Below, piece after piece: positions 24,923 through 34,023 of a DNA stretch of 54,758 nucleotides (its first letter is position 1; each line of letters opens with the position of its first letter). The DNA lies in contig WJMF01000030.1 in the NCBI GenBank assembly GCA_014728085.1, forward strand, positions 1-54,758. Reading direction: 5' to 3'. This stretch comes from Candidatus Zhuqueibacterota bacterium (GTDB taxonomy: Bacteria > Zhuqueibacterota > Zhuqueibacteria > Residuimicrobiales > Oceaniaggregativiventaceae). The position numbers and the translations under genes are program-made. A model generated the notes under the pieces. That model did no database searches. It saw only the letters and a program-made list of their open reading frames with translations, and had not been told where the DNA came from.

Positions 24923-27900
24923 ATGTACAAGGAATTACCAGCTAAAACAAATTTGCCAGATCTGGAAAAAGAGATATTAGCGTTTTGGCAAGAAAACAAA
25001 ATTTTTGAAAAAAGCATTGAACAGCGAGATGCTGAAAAACCTTTTGTATTTTATGAAGGTCCTCCTACTGCAAACGGCCGTCCGGGTATCCATCATGTAA
25101 TTTCCCGTACTGTTAAAGATCTTGTTTGTCGTTTGAAAACCATGCAGGGATATCGCGTCAGACGCAAAGCCGGCTGGGACACGCATGGATTGCCGGTTGA
25201 GATCGAAGTGGAAAAAACACTGGGGCTGGACGGGAAAGAGCAGGTTTTGGAATATGGCCTTGCCGAGTTTAATGCAAAATGCCGTGAAAGTGTATGGACC
25301 TATAAGCAGGATTGGGATGAGCTCACCCGTCGAATGGGTTATTGGATCGATCTTGATCATCCTTATATTACCTACACAAATGATTATATCGAAACCGTCT
25401 GGTGGATCATCAAGCAATTTTGGCTCAAGGGCATGGTTTTTCTCGGCCATAAGATTTTGCCCTATTGTCCGCGGTGTGAGACTCCTCTTTCCAGCCATGA
25501 AGTTTCTCAGGGTTACCAGGATGTACAGGATCCTTCAATATATGTTAAGGCTAAAGTACGGGATGCAGAAAATACATATTTTCTGGTATGGACGACCACT
25601 CCATGGACATTGATCTCAAATGTAGCGTTGGCATTCAATCCCGCTGTTAAATATGTCAAAGTCGAACATCAGAATGAATTTTTAATTCTGGCTGAAGACA
25701 GGCTGGGCGTACTGGAGGAAGATTACAGAATTGTCGAAACGCTGAACGGTGCGGATCTTGAAAATATCGGCTATGTTCCCTTTTTTGATTTTATCGAACC
25801 TGAAAAACGCGCTTTTTATACTATATTAGGGGATTTTGTTACAGTCTCCGATGGAAGCGGTATTGTTCACATTGCCCCGGCGTTCGGCGATGATGATTAT
25901 CAGATGGGTGTCAAATACGATCTGCCGGTTTTACAACCTGTCAACCATCGGGGTGAATTCACCGATGATATCACACCGTGGGCCGGGCAGTTTGTTAAGG
26001 ATGCAGATCCGGAGATCATAAAAAATCTTAAACAGCGTCATGTTTTATATAAAACGGAACGAATCGTGCATAGTTATCCGCACTGCTGGCGCTGTAAAAC
26101 GCCTTTGCTCTATTATGCGCGCAAGAGCTGGTACATCCGGACGACAGCCTTTAAAGAGAATCTGATTCAGAACAATAAAAAAATTGATTGGTATCCACGC
26201 GAGGTTGGTGAGGGCCGATTTGGTGAATGGCTGGAGAATAACATCGATTGGTCGCTATCTCGTGATCGATTCTGGGGGACGCCATTGCCGATATGGATTT
26301 GCCAATCCTGTGGTGATGAATTCTGTGTCGGTAGTATCGAAGAGTTGAGAAATCGCGGAGAAGCGGTATCTGAAGAGATTGATCTTCACAAACCATATGT
26401 CGATGAAATTGAGCTCAAGTGTGAAAAGTGCAACGATAAAATGGTCCGGGTTCCCGAGGTCATTGATTGCTGGTTTGATTCCGGCAGTATGCCTTATGCG
26501 CAATTGCATTATCCCTTTGAGAACAAGGAAGCGTTTGACAAAAACTTTCCTGCTGATTTTATTTCCGAAGGTGTGGATCAGACCCGCGGATGGTTTTATT
26601 CACTTTTGGCGATCAGTACTTTTCTCAATGATCAGCCTGCTTACAAGCGATGCCTTGCGCATGAGTTGATTTTGGATAAGGATGGTAAAAAGATGTCAAA
26701 ATCTCTGGGCAATACGGCCAATCCTTTCGATTACTTTGAAAGTCATGGTGCGGATGCCCTGCGTTGGTATCTGTTAACGGTCAGTCCGCCATGGGTTCCG
26801 ACCCGTTTTGATCCGGACGGTGTTACCGAAATTGTACGCAAGTTTTTCGGCACCTTATCCAATACTTATTCTTTCTTTGTCATGTATGCCAATATTGATC
26901 AATTCGATTACCGGGAGGAAGAGCGGATCGCTGTTGCAGAGAGAAGCGAGCTTGACCGGTGGTTGTCTTCCACGCTTTCAAATTTGGTCAACCGGGTAAA
27001 CGGATATCTGGAGCGATATGATCTGACAAAAGCGGGTCGTGATATATCCGCCTTTGTCATCGATGATCTTTCCAATTGGTATGTTCGGCGTTCCCGCCGG
27101 CGATTTTGGAAATCGGATATCGGAGCAGATAAACTGGCAGCATTTCAAACCCTGCACGAGTGTTTGATGACCGTTGCCCGTCTGATGGCGCCGTTTGCGC
27201 CGTTTTTCGCCGAGGTGTTGTACCGTAATCTCCGTAAAGGCAACGAAAAATTGCCGGAAAGTGTTCATCTTGCCCTGTATCCTAAAACCGGTCCGGCCCC
27301 CATTGATTTTTTTGATGATCTTTTGCAGACTCAGATGGATTTAGCCAGACGAATTGTTAATTTAGGAAGGTCTCTGCGGAATGAGGCTGCGATCAAAGTA
27401 CGCCAACCTTTGGCAAATTTATTGATTGTGAGCAAAAACGAAAAGCGGACCAATCTGATCAAAAGTATGGACAAACTTGTTATGGAAGAGCTGAATGTAA
27501 AGAACATCAAGTTTGTCTCAGAAGAGAGTGAACTGGTGAGTAAAAACGCCCAGCCTAATTTCAAGACGCTCGGGCCCAAGGTTGGTGAAAAAATGCAGAA
27601 AGTTGCTGAAAAAATACGCCAACTTTCTGAAAAAGATATTGATGAACTCGAAGAAAAGGAGTATATTGCTATATCAATAGACGACCAGTCGTTCAGCATT
27701 CACCTCGACGATGTAACCATCAGCCCTGAAAACCGTTCAGGTTTGGTTGCTGAGAGCGAAAGTGATTTAACGGTTGCATTGGAGACCGATATTTCTGAAG
27801 AATTGCTGTTTGAGGGGTTTGCCCGAGAATTTGTCAATCGGGTACAAAACATGCGTAAAGAAGCCGGTTTACAGGTGACGGATAGAATCCACATTTATGC

Positions 27901-28063
27901 TGAAACCGCCTCCGAGAAACTACGTCGGGCTATTGAAGCGAAACAAAATTACATCCAGAGCGAAACCCTGGGTGAAGCTTTGCAGATTGGTAAAGTAAAA
28001 GGTGACTTTATCAAGGATTGGACAATTGGTGACGATGTGGTGAGGATTGGTATAACCAAATGA
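24923..28063 (+). CDS. ileS: Isoleucyl-tRNA synthetase (type 2)
   Basis: A class I synthetase of 1,046 residues with editing domain. The HIGH-like signature is PPTANGRPGIHH (about residues 48-59) and the second signature is KKMSKSLGN. A treble-clef-like CPRCETP and a later CQSCGDE...CEKCND pair suggest zinc sites. The editing domain includes TTPWTLISNVAL. The GIHH form and overall length place it with eukaryote-like type 2 enzymes, which are usually less sensitive to mupirocin (family knowledge, not shown here). ATG 24923 with GAGG is chosen over GTG 24911; spacing is short either way. Confidence 0.96.
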   Translation: MYKELPAKTNLPDLEKEILAFWQENKIFEKSIEQRDAEKPFVFYEGPPTANGRPGIHHVISRTVKDLVCRLKTMQGYRVRRKAGWDTHGLPVEIEVEKTLGLDGKEQVLEYGLAEFNAKCRESVWTYKQDWDELTRRMGYWIDLDHPYITYTNDYIETVWWIIKQFWLKGMVFLGHKILPYCPRCETPLSSHEVSQGYQDVQDPSIYVKAKVRDAENTYFLVWTTTPWTLISNVALAFNPAVKYVKVEHQNEFLILAEDRLGVLEEDYRIVETLNGADLENIGYVPFFDFIEPEKRAFYTILGDFVTVSDGSGIVHIAPAFGDDDYQMGVKYDLPVLQPVNHRGEFTDDITPWAGQFVKDADPEIIKNLKQRHVLYKTERIVHSYPHCWRCKTPLLYYARKSWYIRTTAFKENLIQNNKKIDWYPREVGEGRFGEWLENNIDWSLSRDRFWGTPLPIWICQSCGDEFCVGSIEELRNRGEAVSEEIDLHKPYVDEIELKCEKCNDKMVRVPEVIDCWFDSGSMPYAQLHYPFENKEAFDKNFPADFISEGVDQTRGWFYSLLAISTFLNDQPAYKRCLAHELILDKDGKKMSKSLGNTANPFDYFESHGADALRWYLLTVSPPWVPTRFDPDGVTEIVRKFFGTLSNTYSFFVMYANIDQFDYREEERIAVAERSELDRWLSSTLSNLVNRVNGYLERYDLTKAGRDISAFVIDDLSNWYVRRSRRRFWKSDIGADKLAAFQTLHECLMTVARLMAPFAPFFAEVLYRNLRKGNEKLPESVHLALYPKTGPAPIDFFDDLLQTQMDLARRIVNLGRSLRNEAAIKVRQPLANLLIVSKNEKRTNLIKSMDKLVMEELNVKNIKFVSEESELVSKNAQPNFKTLGPKVGEKMQKVAEKIRQLSEKDIDELEEKEYIAISIDDQSFSIHLDDVTISPENRSGLVAESESDLTVALETDISEELLFEGFAREFVNRVQNMRKEAGLQVTDRIHIYAETASEKLRRAIEAKQNYIQSETLGEALQIGKVKGDFIKDWTIGDDVVRIGITK

Positions 28064-28103
28064 AGGGTTATTTCTTCAGTGGGCAAAGGATAAGGAGGGG
28101 AGT

Positions 28104-28478
28104 ATGACCAGGAAGCAACTTGACTATCTGAAAAGCATCATTCTTGCGAAGCGGGAACGAATTTTAAAAGAATCCGACTTTCGCAAGGGGAATGGGTTAA
28201 GCGCATCTTTTGGGGAAGCATCTGAAAATTCCGCATATGCTTTTCATATGGCGGATCAGGGCACCGACACGATGGAAAAAGAGCAGCAGTACATGTTTGT
28301 CACACGAGACGAGAATTTTCTTTATCATCTTTCTCTGGCATTGGAACGCATTGAGAAAGGTGAATATGGAAAATGCGTACAGTGTGATGACGAGATCAGT
28401 TTTGAGCGCCTTGAAGCTGTACCTCATTGCAGGTTGTGCATTAAATGTAAATCCAAGGAAGAAATCAACAAACGCTAA
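28104..28478 (+). CDS. DksA/TraR-type C4 zinc-finger protein
   Basis: A 124-residue protein with an N-terminal helical hairpin and a C-terminal zinc finger of the DksA spacing: CVQC, seventeen residues, CIKC. An acidic MADQGTDTMEKEQQ segment corresponds to the coiled-coil region that reaches the polymerase secondary channel in DksA. It probably modulates transcription. A very strong AAGGAGG lies before ATG 28104. The position between ileS and lspA equals that of ylyA in Bacillus subtilis. Confidence 0.88.
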   Translation: MTRKQLDYLKSIILAKRERILKESDFRKGNGLSASFGEASENSAYAFHMADQGTDTMEKEQQYMFVTRDENFLYHLSLALERIEKGEYGKCVQCDDEISFERLEAVPHCRLCIKCKSKEEINKR

Positions 28479-28545
28479 ACGTAATTTTATCGCAAGCGAT
28501 GACATGAGACTCCCCTGAACGCCAGACTTGGTTACGGACCGGACA

Positions 28546-29097
28546 ATGAAACAATTAAAAATACTATGGATCACCGGATGTATAGTTCTTTTGGACCAGA
28601 TCAGCAAATGGATTATCAAAAGTACGATGAGTTTGCACGAGTCGATTTCGGTGTTGGGTGATTTTTTTCGTATAACCTACATTGAAAATCCCGGTATGGC
28701 CTTTGGCATCCGTTTTGGCGATAACATTTTTTTTACTGTTTTTGCCTTAGCAGCGAGTGTCGTTATACTCGTCTATCTTTTCAAGATGAAAGGCGAGCAT
28801 ATATTTGCTCGCATTGCAATGGCTTCAATTTTGGGGGGGGCAATCGGCAACCTTACAGATCGAATCATCAGAGGAAAGGTTGTTGATTTTCTCGATTTTG
28901 AATTCTTTGATATAGAGATTCCTTCCTTCCATTTTATATTCGTCGATTTTCCCGGATATTCATTAACCCGGTGGCCGATCTTTAATGTCGCGGATATCGC
29001 TGTAACCGTTGGAATGATTATTCTTTTTATCTTTGTTCTTTTTGAGCCGGAAGGAAAAAATACCGGGGAGGAGAAAAACACGACTCTGATTCAATAG
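28546..29097 (+). CDS. lspA: Lipoprotein signal peptidase (signal peptidase II)
   Basis: A 183-residue inner-membrane aspartyl protease that removes signal peptides from diacylglyceryl-prolipoproteins. Four hydrophobic helices are visible, along with the conserved LDQISKWII, ENPGMAFGI, the first catalytic Asp region GNLTDRIIRGKVVDF, and the second in FNVADIAVTVG. ATG 28546 is used; TTG 28528 would add six residues. A terminator follows at 29121. Two or more lipoproteins in the window are potential substrates. Confidence 0.93.
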   Translation: MKQLKILWITGCIVLLDQISKWIIKSTMSLHESISVLGDFFRITYIENPGMAFGIRFGDNIFFTVFALAASVVILVYLFKMKGEHIFARIAMASILGGAIGNLTDRIIRGKVVDFLDFEFFDIEIPSFHFIFVDFPGYSLTRWPIFNVADIAVTVGMIILFIFVLFEPEGKNTGEEKNTTLIQ

Positions 29098-29120
29098 AGG
29101 CCAGATGAATCAAAATCGAC

Positions 29121-29146
29121 AGCCGGTTGCTCTGACCGGCTTTTTT
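29121..29146 (+). terminator. Intrinsic terminator after lspA
   Basis: Stem AGCCGGT (29121-29127) with ACCGGCT (29135-29141), loop TGCTCTG, followed by a run of T to 29146. It starts 23 bases after the lspA stop and closes the yggS-to-lspA transcript. Confidence 0.88.
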
Positions 29147-29177
29147 ATTGGGCAAACGTTGTATTCTTGAGGTGTCT

Positions 29178-31433
29178 ATGGAGGAAAATTTAAACATTGT
29201 CTTTATTGATCAAGACCAGGCGTCAATTCAGCCCATGGTGACCATATTGAAAAAGTCGGGTCTTTTGAAGGCACATCAATTGATACGGGATGCACAAAGC
29301 CTTGAAACCGCTATTGCACAAAAGCCGGATTTACTGGTCAGCCGTGCCGGTTTTGCTCCTCTACCTCCCCTGGACGTGCTGGACATCCTCAAAAAGCAAA
29401 ATGTTCAGGTTGCCCTTATTGTCGTGGCTGAAAATGGTGATGATCAACAGGCGGTTTCCTGTTTACAGGCCGGTGCCCATGATTATCTATCCGACGCTGC
29501 ATTGAATCGACTGGACACCGCTGTACAGGATGCACTGCACAGAGTTCGGGAAAAACACAAGCAGAAGCAGATGGAACGGGCGCTTATTTTAACAAAATAT
29601 ACAGTGGATCACGCATCTATCTCGATCTATTGGGTAGGATTGAACGGACGCTTTATGTATGTGAATGAAGCCGGTCTCCGCTTAACCGGTTATACGCTGT
29701 CCGAATTAACCTCTATGACCATATTTGATATAGATCCTTCTACCAGTGCACAAAGCTGGCCGCAGAAGGTTCAGGATATGCAACAGCAAACATCAGTTTT
29801 CGAAGAAACAATTTTTAAGCATAAAGACGGTCGTCTTATTACCGTTGAATTGACATGCAATTATTTCAAACATACCGGCAGAGATTATATTCTGATTTTT
29901 TCCCGTGATATCAGCGGTCGTAAACGGGCTGAGGCTGAATATTCACGATTGGCTACCGCCATCGAACAAGCCGGAGAGAGCATTATGATAACGGATTGTG
30001 GTGGCAATATTCTCTATGTCAATCCTGCATTTGAGAGAATCAGCGGTTATAATAAAGAATCGGTTATTGGAAAAAGACCTTCAATCTTAAAAAGCGACAA
30101 GCAGGACAAGCCTTTTTACGATCGGCTTTGGGGGACCATTATGAATGGCAAGAGCTGGCGGGGTCATTTTATCAACCGGCGTAAAAACGGTGGTTTGTAT
30201 AAGGAAGAGGCGACCATATCTCCGATAAAAGATAAAAATGGCAAGATCAACAGCTTTGTTGCCGTCAAACGAGATGTTACCGATGATATTCATCGTGAAA
30301 AACAATTATACCAGGCACAAAAGATGGAAGCCATCGGGCGGTTGGCTGGTGGTGTTGCCCATGATTTTAATAATTTATTGACCATCATTACAGGATATAC
30401 CGAGCTCGCTATTAAGCAGATTGATAAAAACGACCCTCTGCGAACCAATCTGGAGCAAATCCATAAAGCGATTGAGCGGGGTTCCAATCTGACCCGTCAG
30501 CTACTCGCCTTCGGACGCCGTCAACCTCTGGAAGCCAAGGTAATCGACTTGAACGCGGTTTTGGGTGATATGATAAAGATGTTAAAGCGTTTGCTTGGCG
30601 ATGATATTCAGCTGGAAACCAGTCTGGATAAAACCAGCGGTCACATCAAGGCGGATCCGGGTCAGATAGAGCAGATTATCATTAATTTGGCAGTGAATGC
30701 CCGGGATGCGATGCCCGGCGGCGGAAAGTTGTTTATTGCCACTGAAAAACGTAATCTCGATGAAAAATTTTGTCAGACTCATCCTGATCTCAAACCCGGA
30801 ACGTATGTCAGGATTTCTGTCCGGGATAATGGCGTTGGAATGAGTGAGGAGATAAAATCCAAAATTTTCGAGCCTTTTTTCACGACAAAAAGCAGTGGAA
30901 TGGGAATGGGGCTTTCTTCTGTCTTTGGGATTGTTCGGCAGAGTGGCGGCTATATCACCTGTATGAGTGATATAGAAAAGGGTACCGAGTTTCAGATATT
31001 TTTTCCGGCAGTTGATCAGCCTGTGGAAGATGAAAGCGGTGAAAAAGAGGTCGAAACGCTTCCGCGTGGTAATGAAACCATTTTGCTGGTTGAAGATGAA
31101 ACCGAGGTGCGCGAGCTTGCTGCGAGAATGTTACGCTTACAGGGATATACAGTACTGGATGCTGCTCAGGGTGGAGAGGCCTTGTTGCTTTGCGAACAAC
31201 ACGAGGGCCCGATTCATCTGTTGATCGCGGATGTGATTATGCCCAAGATGGGAGGCACTGATCTGGCAAAGCGCCTCAAAGCCATAAAGCCTGAAATGCA
31301 CGTACTGTATATTTCTGGTTTTGCCAGCAATATAATTAACCGGGAATCAGGCGATGAAGAAAAGGCCTTCCTGCCCAAGCCATTTACTTATGAAGAGATA
31401 ACGCGAAAAGTGCGGCAGGTTTTGGATAATTAA
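29178..31433 (+). CDS. Hybrid histidine kinase: degenerate receiver - PAS - PAS - HisKA - HATPase - receiver
   Basis: A 751-residue soluble sensor kinase. Residues about 1-125 have a receiver-like fold but lack the phosphorylatable Asp (PDLLVSRAGF where an Asp is expected) and the usual Lys. Two PAS domains follow (about 140-260 and 265-385). The H-box is GGVAHDFNNLL with His395, the N-box NLAVNARDAMP, then VRDNGVGM and GMGMGLSSV. The C-terminal receiver has Asp685 in LIADVIMPKMGG and Lys734 in FLPKPF. No membrane segment is seen. No DNA-binding regulator is adjacent, so it is an orphan. ATG 29178 has GAGG upstream; the ligand is unknown. Confidence 0.92.
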   Translation: MEENLNIVFIDQDQASIQPMVTILKKSGLLKAHQLIRDAQSLETAIAQKPDLLVSRAGFAPLPPLDVLDILKKQNVQVALIVVAENGDDQQAVSCLQAGAHDYLSDAALNRLDTAVQDALHRVREKHKQKQMERALILTKYTVDHASISIYWVGLNGRFMYVNEAGLRLTGYTLSELTSMTIFDIDPSTSAQSWPQKVQDMQQQTSVFEETIFKHKDGRLITVELTCNYFKHTGRDYILIFSRDISGRKRAEAEYSRLATAIEQAGESIMITDCGGNILYVNPAFERISGYNKESVIGKRPSILKSDKQDKPFYDRLWGTIMNGKSWRGHFINRRKNGGLYKEEATISPIKDKNGKINSFVAVKRDVTDDIHREKQLYQAQKMEAIGRLAGGVAHDFNNLLTIITGYTELAIKQIDKNDPLRTNLEQIHKAIERGSNLTRQLLAFGRRQPLEAKVIDLNAVLGDMIKMLKRLLGDDIQLETSLDKTSGHIKADPGQIEQIIINLAVNARDAMPGGGKLFIATEKRNLDEKFCQTHPDLKPGTYVRISVRDNGVGMSEEIKSKIFEPFFTTKSSGMGMGLSSVFGIVRQSGGYITCMSDIEKGTEFQIFFPAVDQPVEDESGEKEVETLPRGNETILLVEDETEVRELAARMLRLQGYTVLDAAQGGEALLLCEQHEGPIHLLIADVIMPKMGGTDLAKRLKAIKPEMHVLYISGFASNIINRESGDEEKAFLPKPFTYEEITRKVRQVLDN

Positions 31434-31448
31434 TTCCCGCCTTTGATT

Positions 31449-32246
31449 TTAAACCACAAATGTGAGCATCCGCATGACCTCGAAAAAGTCGCGGGTATGA
31501 AATTCAATAGTATATGCATCGATGCTTTTTACATTCGGATAAAATGAAGATTTATAGGCATCAGCGGATTTTTTCATACCGATTTTCACGGTAAAGGATG
31601 GCGGCAGGGGCATCAAAGCCTTTGATAAATTTCCCTTTAGCGCAATTTCCGAGTTTTTTTCGATTTCTTCGGCTGCACGTGATGGATGAATATTTATAGT
31701 TGAATTGCCGATACATCTTTTCACGGACACACTTTTTATGGCAGCATTAAAAGCGCCGGCTTCCCGGCATACCCCTTCATCTCCGGACAAAAATACGACC
31801 GGTACGTTATGACAGGCTGCGATATAGCTGTTAATCATAAACTCCGACACTGGTTTGCCGTTGATCGTCATATAAGCGAATTTCATGCTATAAGTGTGTG
31901 CCAGAGAACCGGTTTTTTCACCTGCTCTGGAGTGGTAACCGATCATAAATACGGCATCGAATGAATGATCGATCTCTTGCATCATCGAATAAGGGTGTTC
32001 ACTCCAGCCCCTGATGAGTACGGTTTGACGCAGCAATTTTTCGGCGATAATGTTTCGGCCGCTACCATGGGCATCATTTATCCAAATTTCCGATGCTTCG
32101 GCATTCAAGGCGCCACGACAGGCCGCAGTAACCTCTTTTGTCATCTGTTGGCGAAACTCACCATACTCTGCTTTGTTCGATTCTGTTTCATTCCAATCCG
32201 TTACCCCGGTAATACCTTCTATGTCAGCACTTAAATACACCTTCAT
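31449..32246 (-). CDS. DppA-type D-aminopeptidase / M55 family peptidase
   Basis: A 265-residue zinc peptidase of family M55. Visible metal-site and family motifs are YLSADIEGITGV at the N terminus, INDAHGSGRN, MIGYHSRAG, LAHTYS and the FLSGDEGVCREA block. Bacillus DppA hydrolyses D-Ala-containing dipeptides; relatives occur next to peptide transporters or cell-wall genes. Here the start codon follows the stop codon of the GrpB-family gene with no gap, indicating tight coupling. It converges on the histidine kinase gene with 15 bases between. Confidence 0.87.
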   Translation of the reverse strand: MKVYLSADIEGITGVTDWNETESNKAEYGEFRQQMTKEVTAACRGALNAEASEIWINDAHGSGRNIIAEKLLRQTVLIRGWSEHPYSMMQEIDHSFDAVFMIGYHSRAGEKTGSLAHTYSMKFAYMTINGKPVSEFMINSYIAACHNVPVVFLSGDEGVCREAGAFNAAIKSVSVKRCIGNSTINIHPSRAAEEIEKNSEIALKGNLSKALMPLPPSFTVKIGMKKSADAYKSSFYPNVKSIDAYTIEFHTRDFFEVMRMLTFVV

Positions 32247-32795
32247 TTATTTGCCCTCCACTCGATTTTGTGACCGGTATTTTTGCAAAGAATTGACAAA
32301 CGTTTTTTTAGCTTGACAATAATCGGTCGGATCGAGAATGCCTTTGTTAACGATTTTATATTTTAAATTGATATACGCTTGTTTCAATGCGGCATTTTCG
32401 ATTAAAAGATTGCGAAAAGATAGAATTCTTTGAATTTCGTCCGATCCCTCAAAAATAATATGCAGGTGAATTCGGTAGATTGTTCCATTATACCTGACCC
32501 CACCGGTTCGCATGGGCCGGCTTTCAGGAAATGGATCTCTGGAAATTTGTTTTTGAAATCCCAGGTGGTCAATGCGATTTTTTATTCTTTCCAGATCATT
32601 TTGTTTGTAGGTTATTACAAAATCAATGATGTCCTTACCGTCACATCCGGGGATCGATGTGGAGCCAAAGTGATATATGTTTATGTCCGGAATTTTGTTA
32701 TGTAGATAGCTTTTCAACTTATCGGCTACTTGCAGATAAGTGGGATGCCATTTATAAAGCGTAACCGGTTTTGTGCTGTAGGGGAGTATTTTCAT
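32247..32795 (-). CDS. GrpB-family protein (nucleotidyltransferase-like fold)
   Basis: A 182-residue protein of the UPF0157/GrpB family. Core motifs are the YHFGSTSIPGCDGKDIIDF strand, a nucleotidyltransferase-type GSTS with the downstream DIID acidic pair, and YRIHLHI with the following FRNLL. The family is uncharacterised; some members are fused to dephospho-CoA kinase. ATG 32795 has GGA at five bases and overlaps by four bases (ATGA) the out-of-frame end of the adjacent thioesterase remnant. Confidence 0.82.
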   Translation of the reverse strand: MKILPYSTKPVTLYKWHPTYLQVADKLKSYLHNKIPDINIYHFGSTSIPGCDGKDIIDFVITYKQNDLERIKNRIDHLGFQKQISRDPFPESRPMRTGGVRYNGTIYRIHLHIIFEGSDEIQRILSFRNLLIENAALKQAYINLKYKIVNKGILDPTDYCQAKKTFVNSLQKYRSQNRVEGK

Positions 32796-33185
32796 TTTTT
32801 CCAAATCGTTTTTGCCCTGAAAATTTCATCTTGCTGTTTAAGCTGGTGTACAGAATAACCCTTTTTTTTAATCGAGGAAAAGATTTATTTTGTCCAGATA
32901 CAATGCCTCATTCATATAATGTATGGACAACTCGCCCAGAGTATGAGATTTATGAAACCCGGGAGGGAATCCGTTCATTATATAGTCAACACATTTAACG
33001 TTGTTCACATGCCCGTTAACATCCAGGTCGCTCTGTTTTACGGTAAGCGATTGAATAGGACCTTTTTCTTTGATTGATTCAATTTTTACGAATAATTTTT
33101 CCGTTGCAGAATCACCAAAGTCCGGATTTTTTATGCCACTTCTATTCTTCCCGATTTTTGTATTACACCTTATATTTTTACTCAA
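32792..33185 (-). pseudogene. 5'-truncated and frameshifted acyl-ACP thioesterase remnant
   Basis: The frame from 33185 to 32868 encodes the C-terminal hotdog domain of a fatty acyl-ACP thioesterase: SDLDVNGHVNN, then HTLGELSIHYMNEALY. It stops at TAA 32870-32868. From the eight-A run just beyond, another frame continues with KKGYSVHQLKQ and EIFRAKTIW, the expected family C terminus. That frame ends at TGA 32794-32792, overlapping the GrpB start as ATGA. One extra base therefore splits the domain. The N-terminal hotdog domain (roughly 120 residues) is absent; the upstream sequence belongs to the DUF3108 gene. A full-length relative is about 240-250 residues. A sequencing indel could explain the shift but not the missing half. 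Confidence 0.8.
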
Positions 33186-33978
33186 TAAAACAATATTCCG
33201 ATTTTTCCGTGTTTAATTGCATACGAATCATTTCCTTTTCGCTTCCAAATTCCATGACATAAGGAATACGCCGGGGGGGCGGGCCCAGATAAACAACCAG
33301 TTTTGCTCCTTTTTTTGAGAGTCGGTTGAATAACAAGTCTGTTTTCCACGCACGCGGTATAATTTGACCGGCGGGCTTGAGTGTGGCCACAATGCGATCC
33401 ATTTTTATGGTTTTGAATTTTTTGAATCGATCGATAGCCGGAGCCGATTCAACCTCTACGCTCCATAAATGACTCTCCAGATCAATCAGTACTTTACCGT
33501 GCGAGCGTTTAATACGGTTCGTGCATCGTAGATGATAAATAAAGCCAAACAAGTCGAGACAACCGGACAAAATCGGCCATGACTTGTCATCGGAAGTGTG
33601 GGCCTGTAGTGAATCATAATGGTAAATCGTCGTAAACTGTTGCCTTATGTTTGTCTGGTTAATCATCTTTTTGGTCTTTAACGGCATACCGGTTTCGATG
33701 TTCAGCCATGATTGATACAAATTATCAATATGAAAGAGCAAGCTGGTTAACGGGCTGGTTTTCATCTGACAGGAGATTACCAGCAGGGAATCGTTGCCCG
33801 TTGTCTGTTCAGCAGTCAAACAGGCACTCGCCGAGCCCACTGGTCCATACTTTAAGGTATAATGCAGCTTTTCCCGGGTAAATTGGTTCGTTTTCTGGCA
33901 GCCGAGCTGACCATGAACTGCTGTGATTGCAGTGAGAATGAAGAATGACAGGAACAAAAGGATTATTCGCATTTGCAT
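33178..33978 (-). CDS. DUF3108-like secreted protein
   Basis: A 266-residue protein with a signal peptide (MQMRIILLFLSFF, cleavage near VHGQ). The mature part fits the DUF3108 family of periplasmic or outer-membrane beta proteins: EKLHYTLKYGPVGSASA at the N terminus, FHIDNLYQSWLNIETGMPLK, and VYLGPPPRRIPYVMEF near the end. Function is unknown. Start could be ATG 33978 or 33972; neither has a clear ribosome site. It lies 45 bases after the radical SAM gene, and its end overlaps the thioesterase remnant by eight bases. Confidence 0.72.
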   Translation of the reverse strand: MQMRIILLFLSFFILTAITAVHGQLGCQKTNQFTREKLHYTLKYGPVGSASACLTAEQTTGNDSLLVISCQMKTSPLTSLLFHIDNLYQSWLNIETGMPLKTKKMINQTNIRQQFTTIYHYDSLQAHTSDDKSWPILSGCLDLFGFIYHLRCTNRIKRSHGKVLIDLESHLWSVEVESAPAIDRFKKFKTIKMDRIVATLKPAGQIIPRAWKTDLLFNRLSKKGAKLVVYLGPPPRRIPYVMEFGSEKEMIRMQLNTEKSEYCFIE

Positions 33979-34023
33979 GGTTCGTACAAATAAAATTATT
34001 TTTATAATATCACCCAAAAGCCT

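Noticed and set aside
32860-32880. Programmed ribosomal frameshift at the A run in the thioesterase remnant
   Set aside because: The A run lies after the in-frame TAA, so it cannot act as a slippery site before the stop, and the gene lacks its N-terminal domain. Decay or sequence error is a simpler reading.
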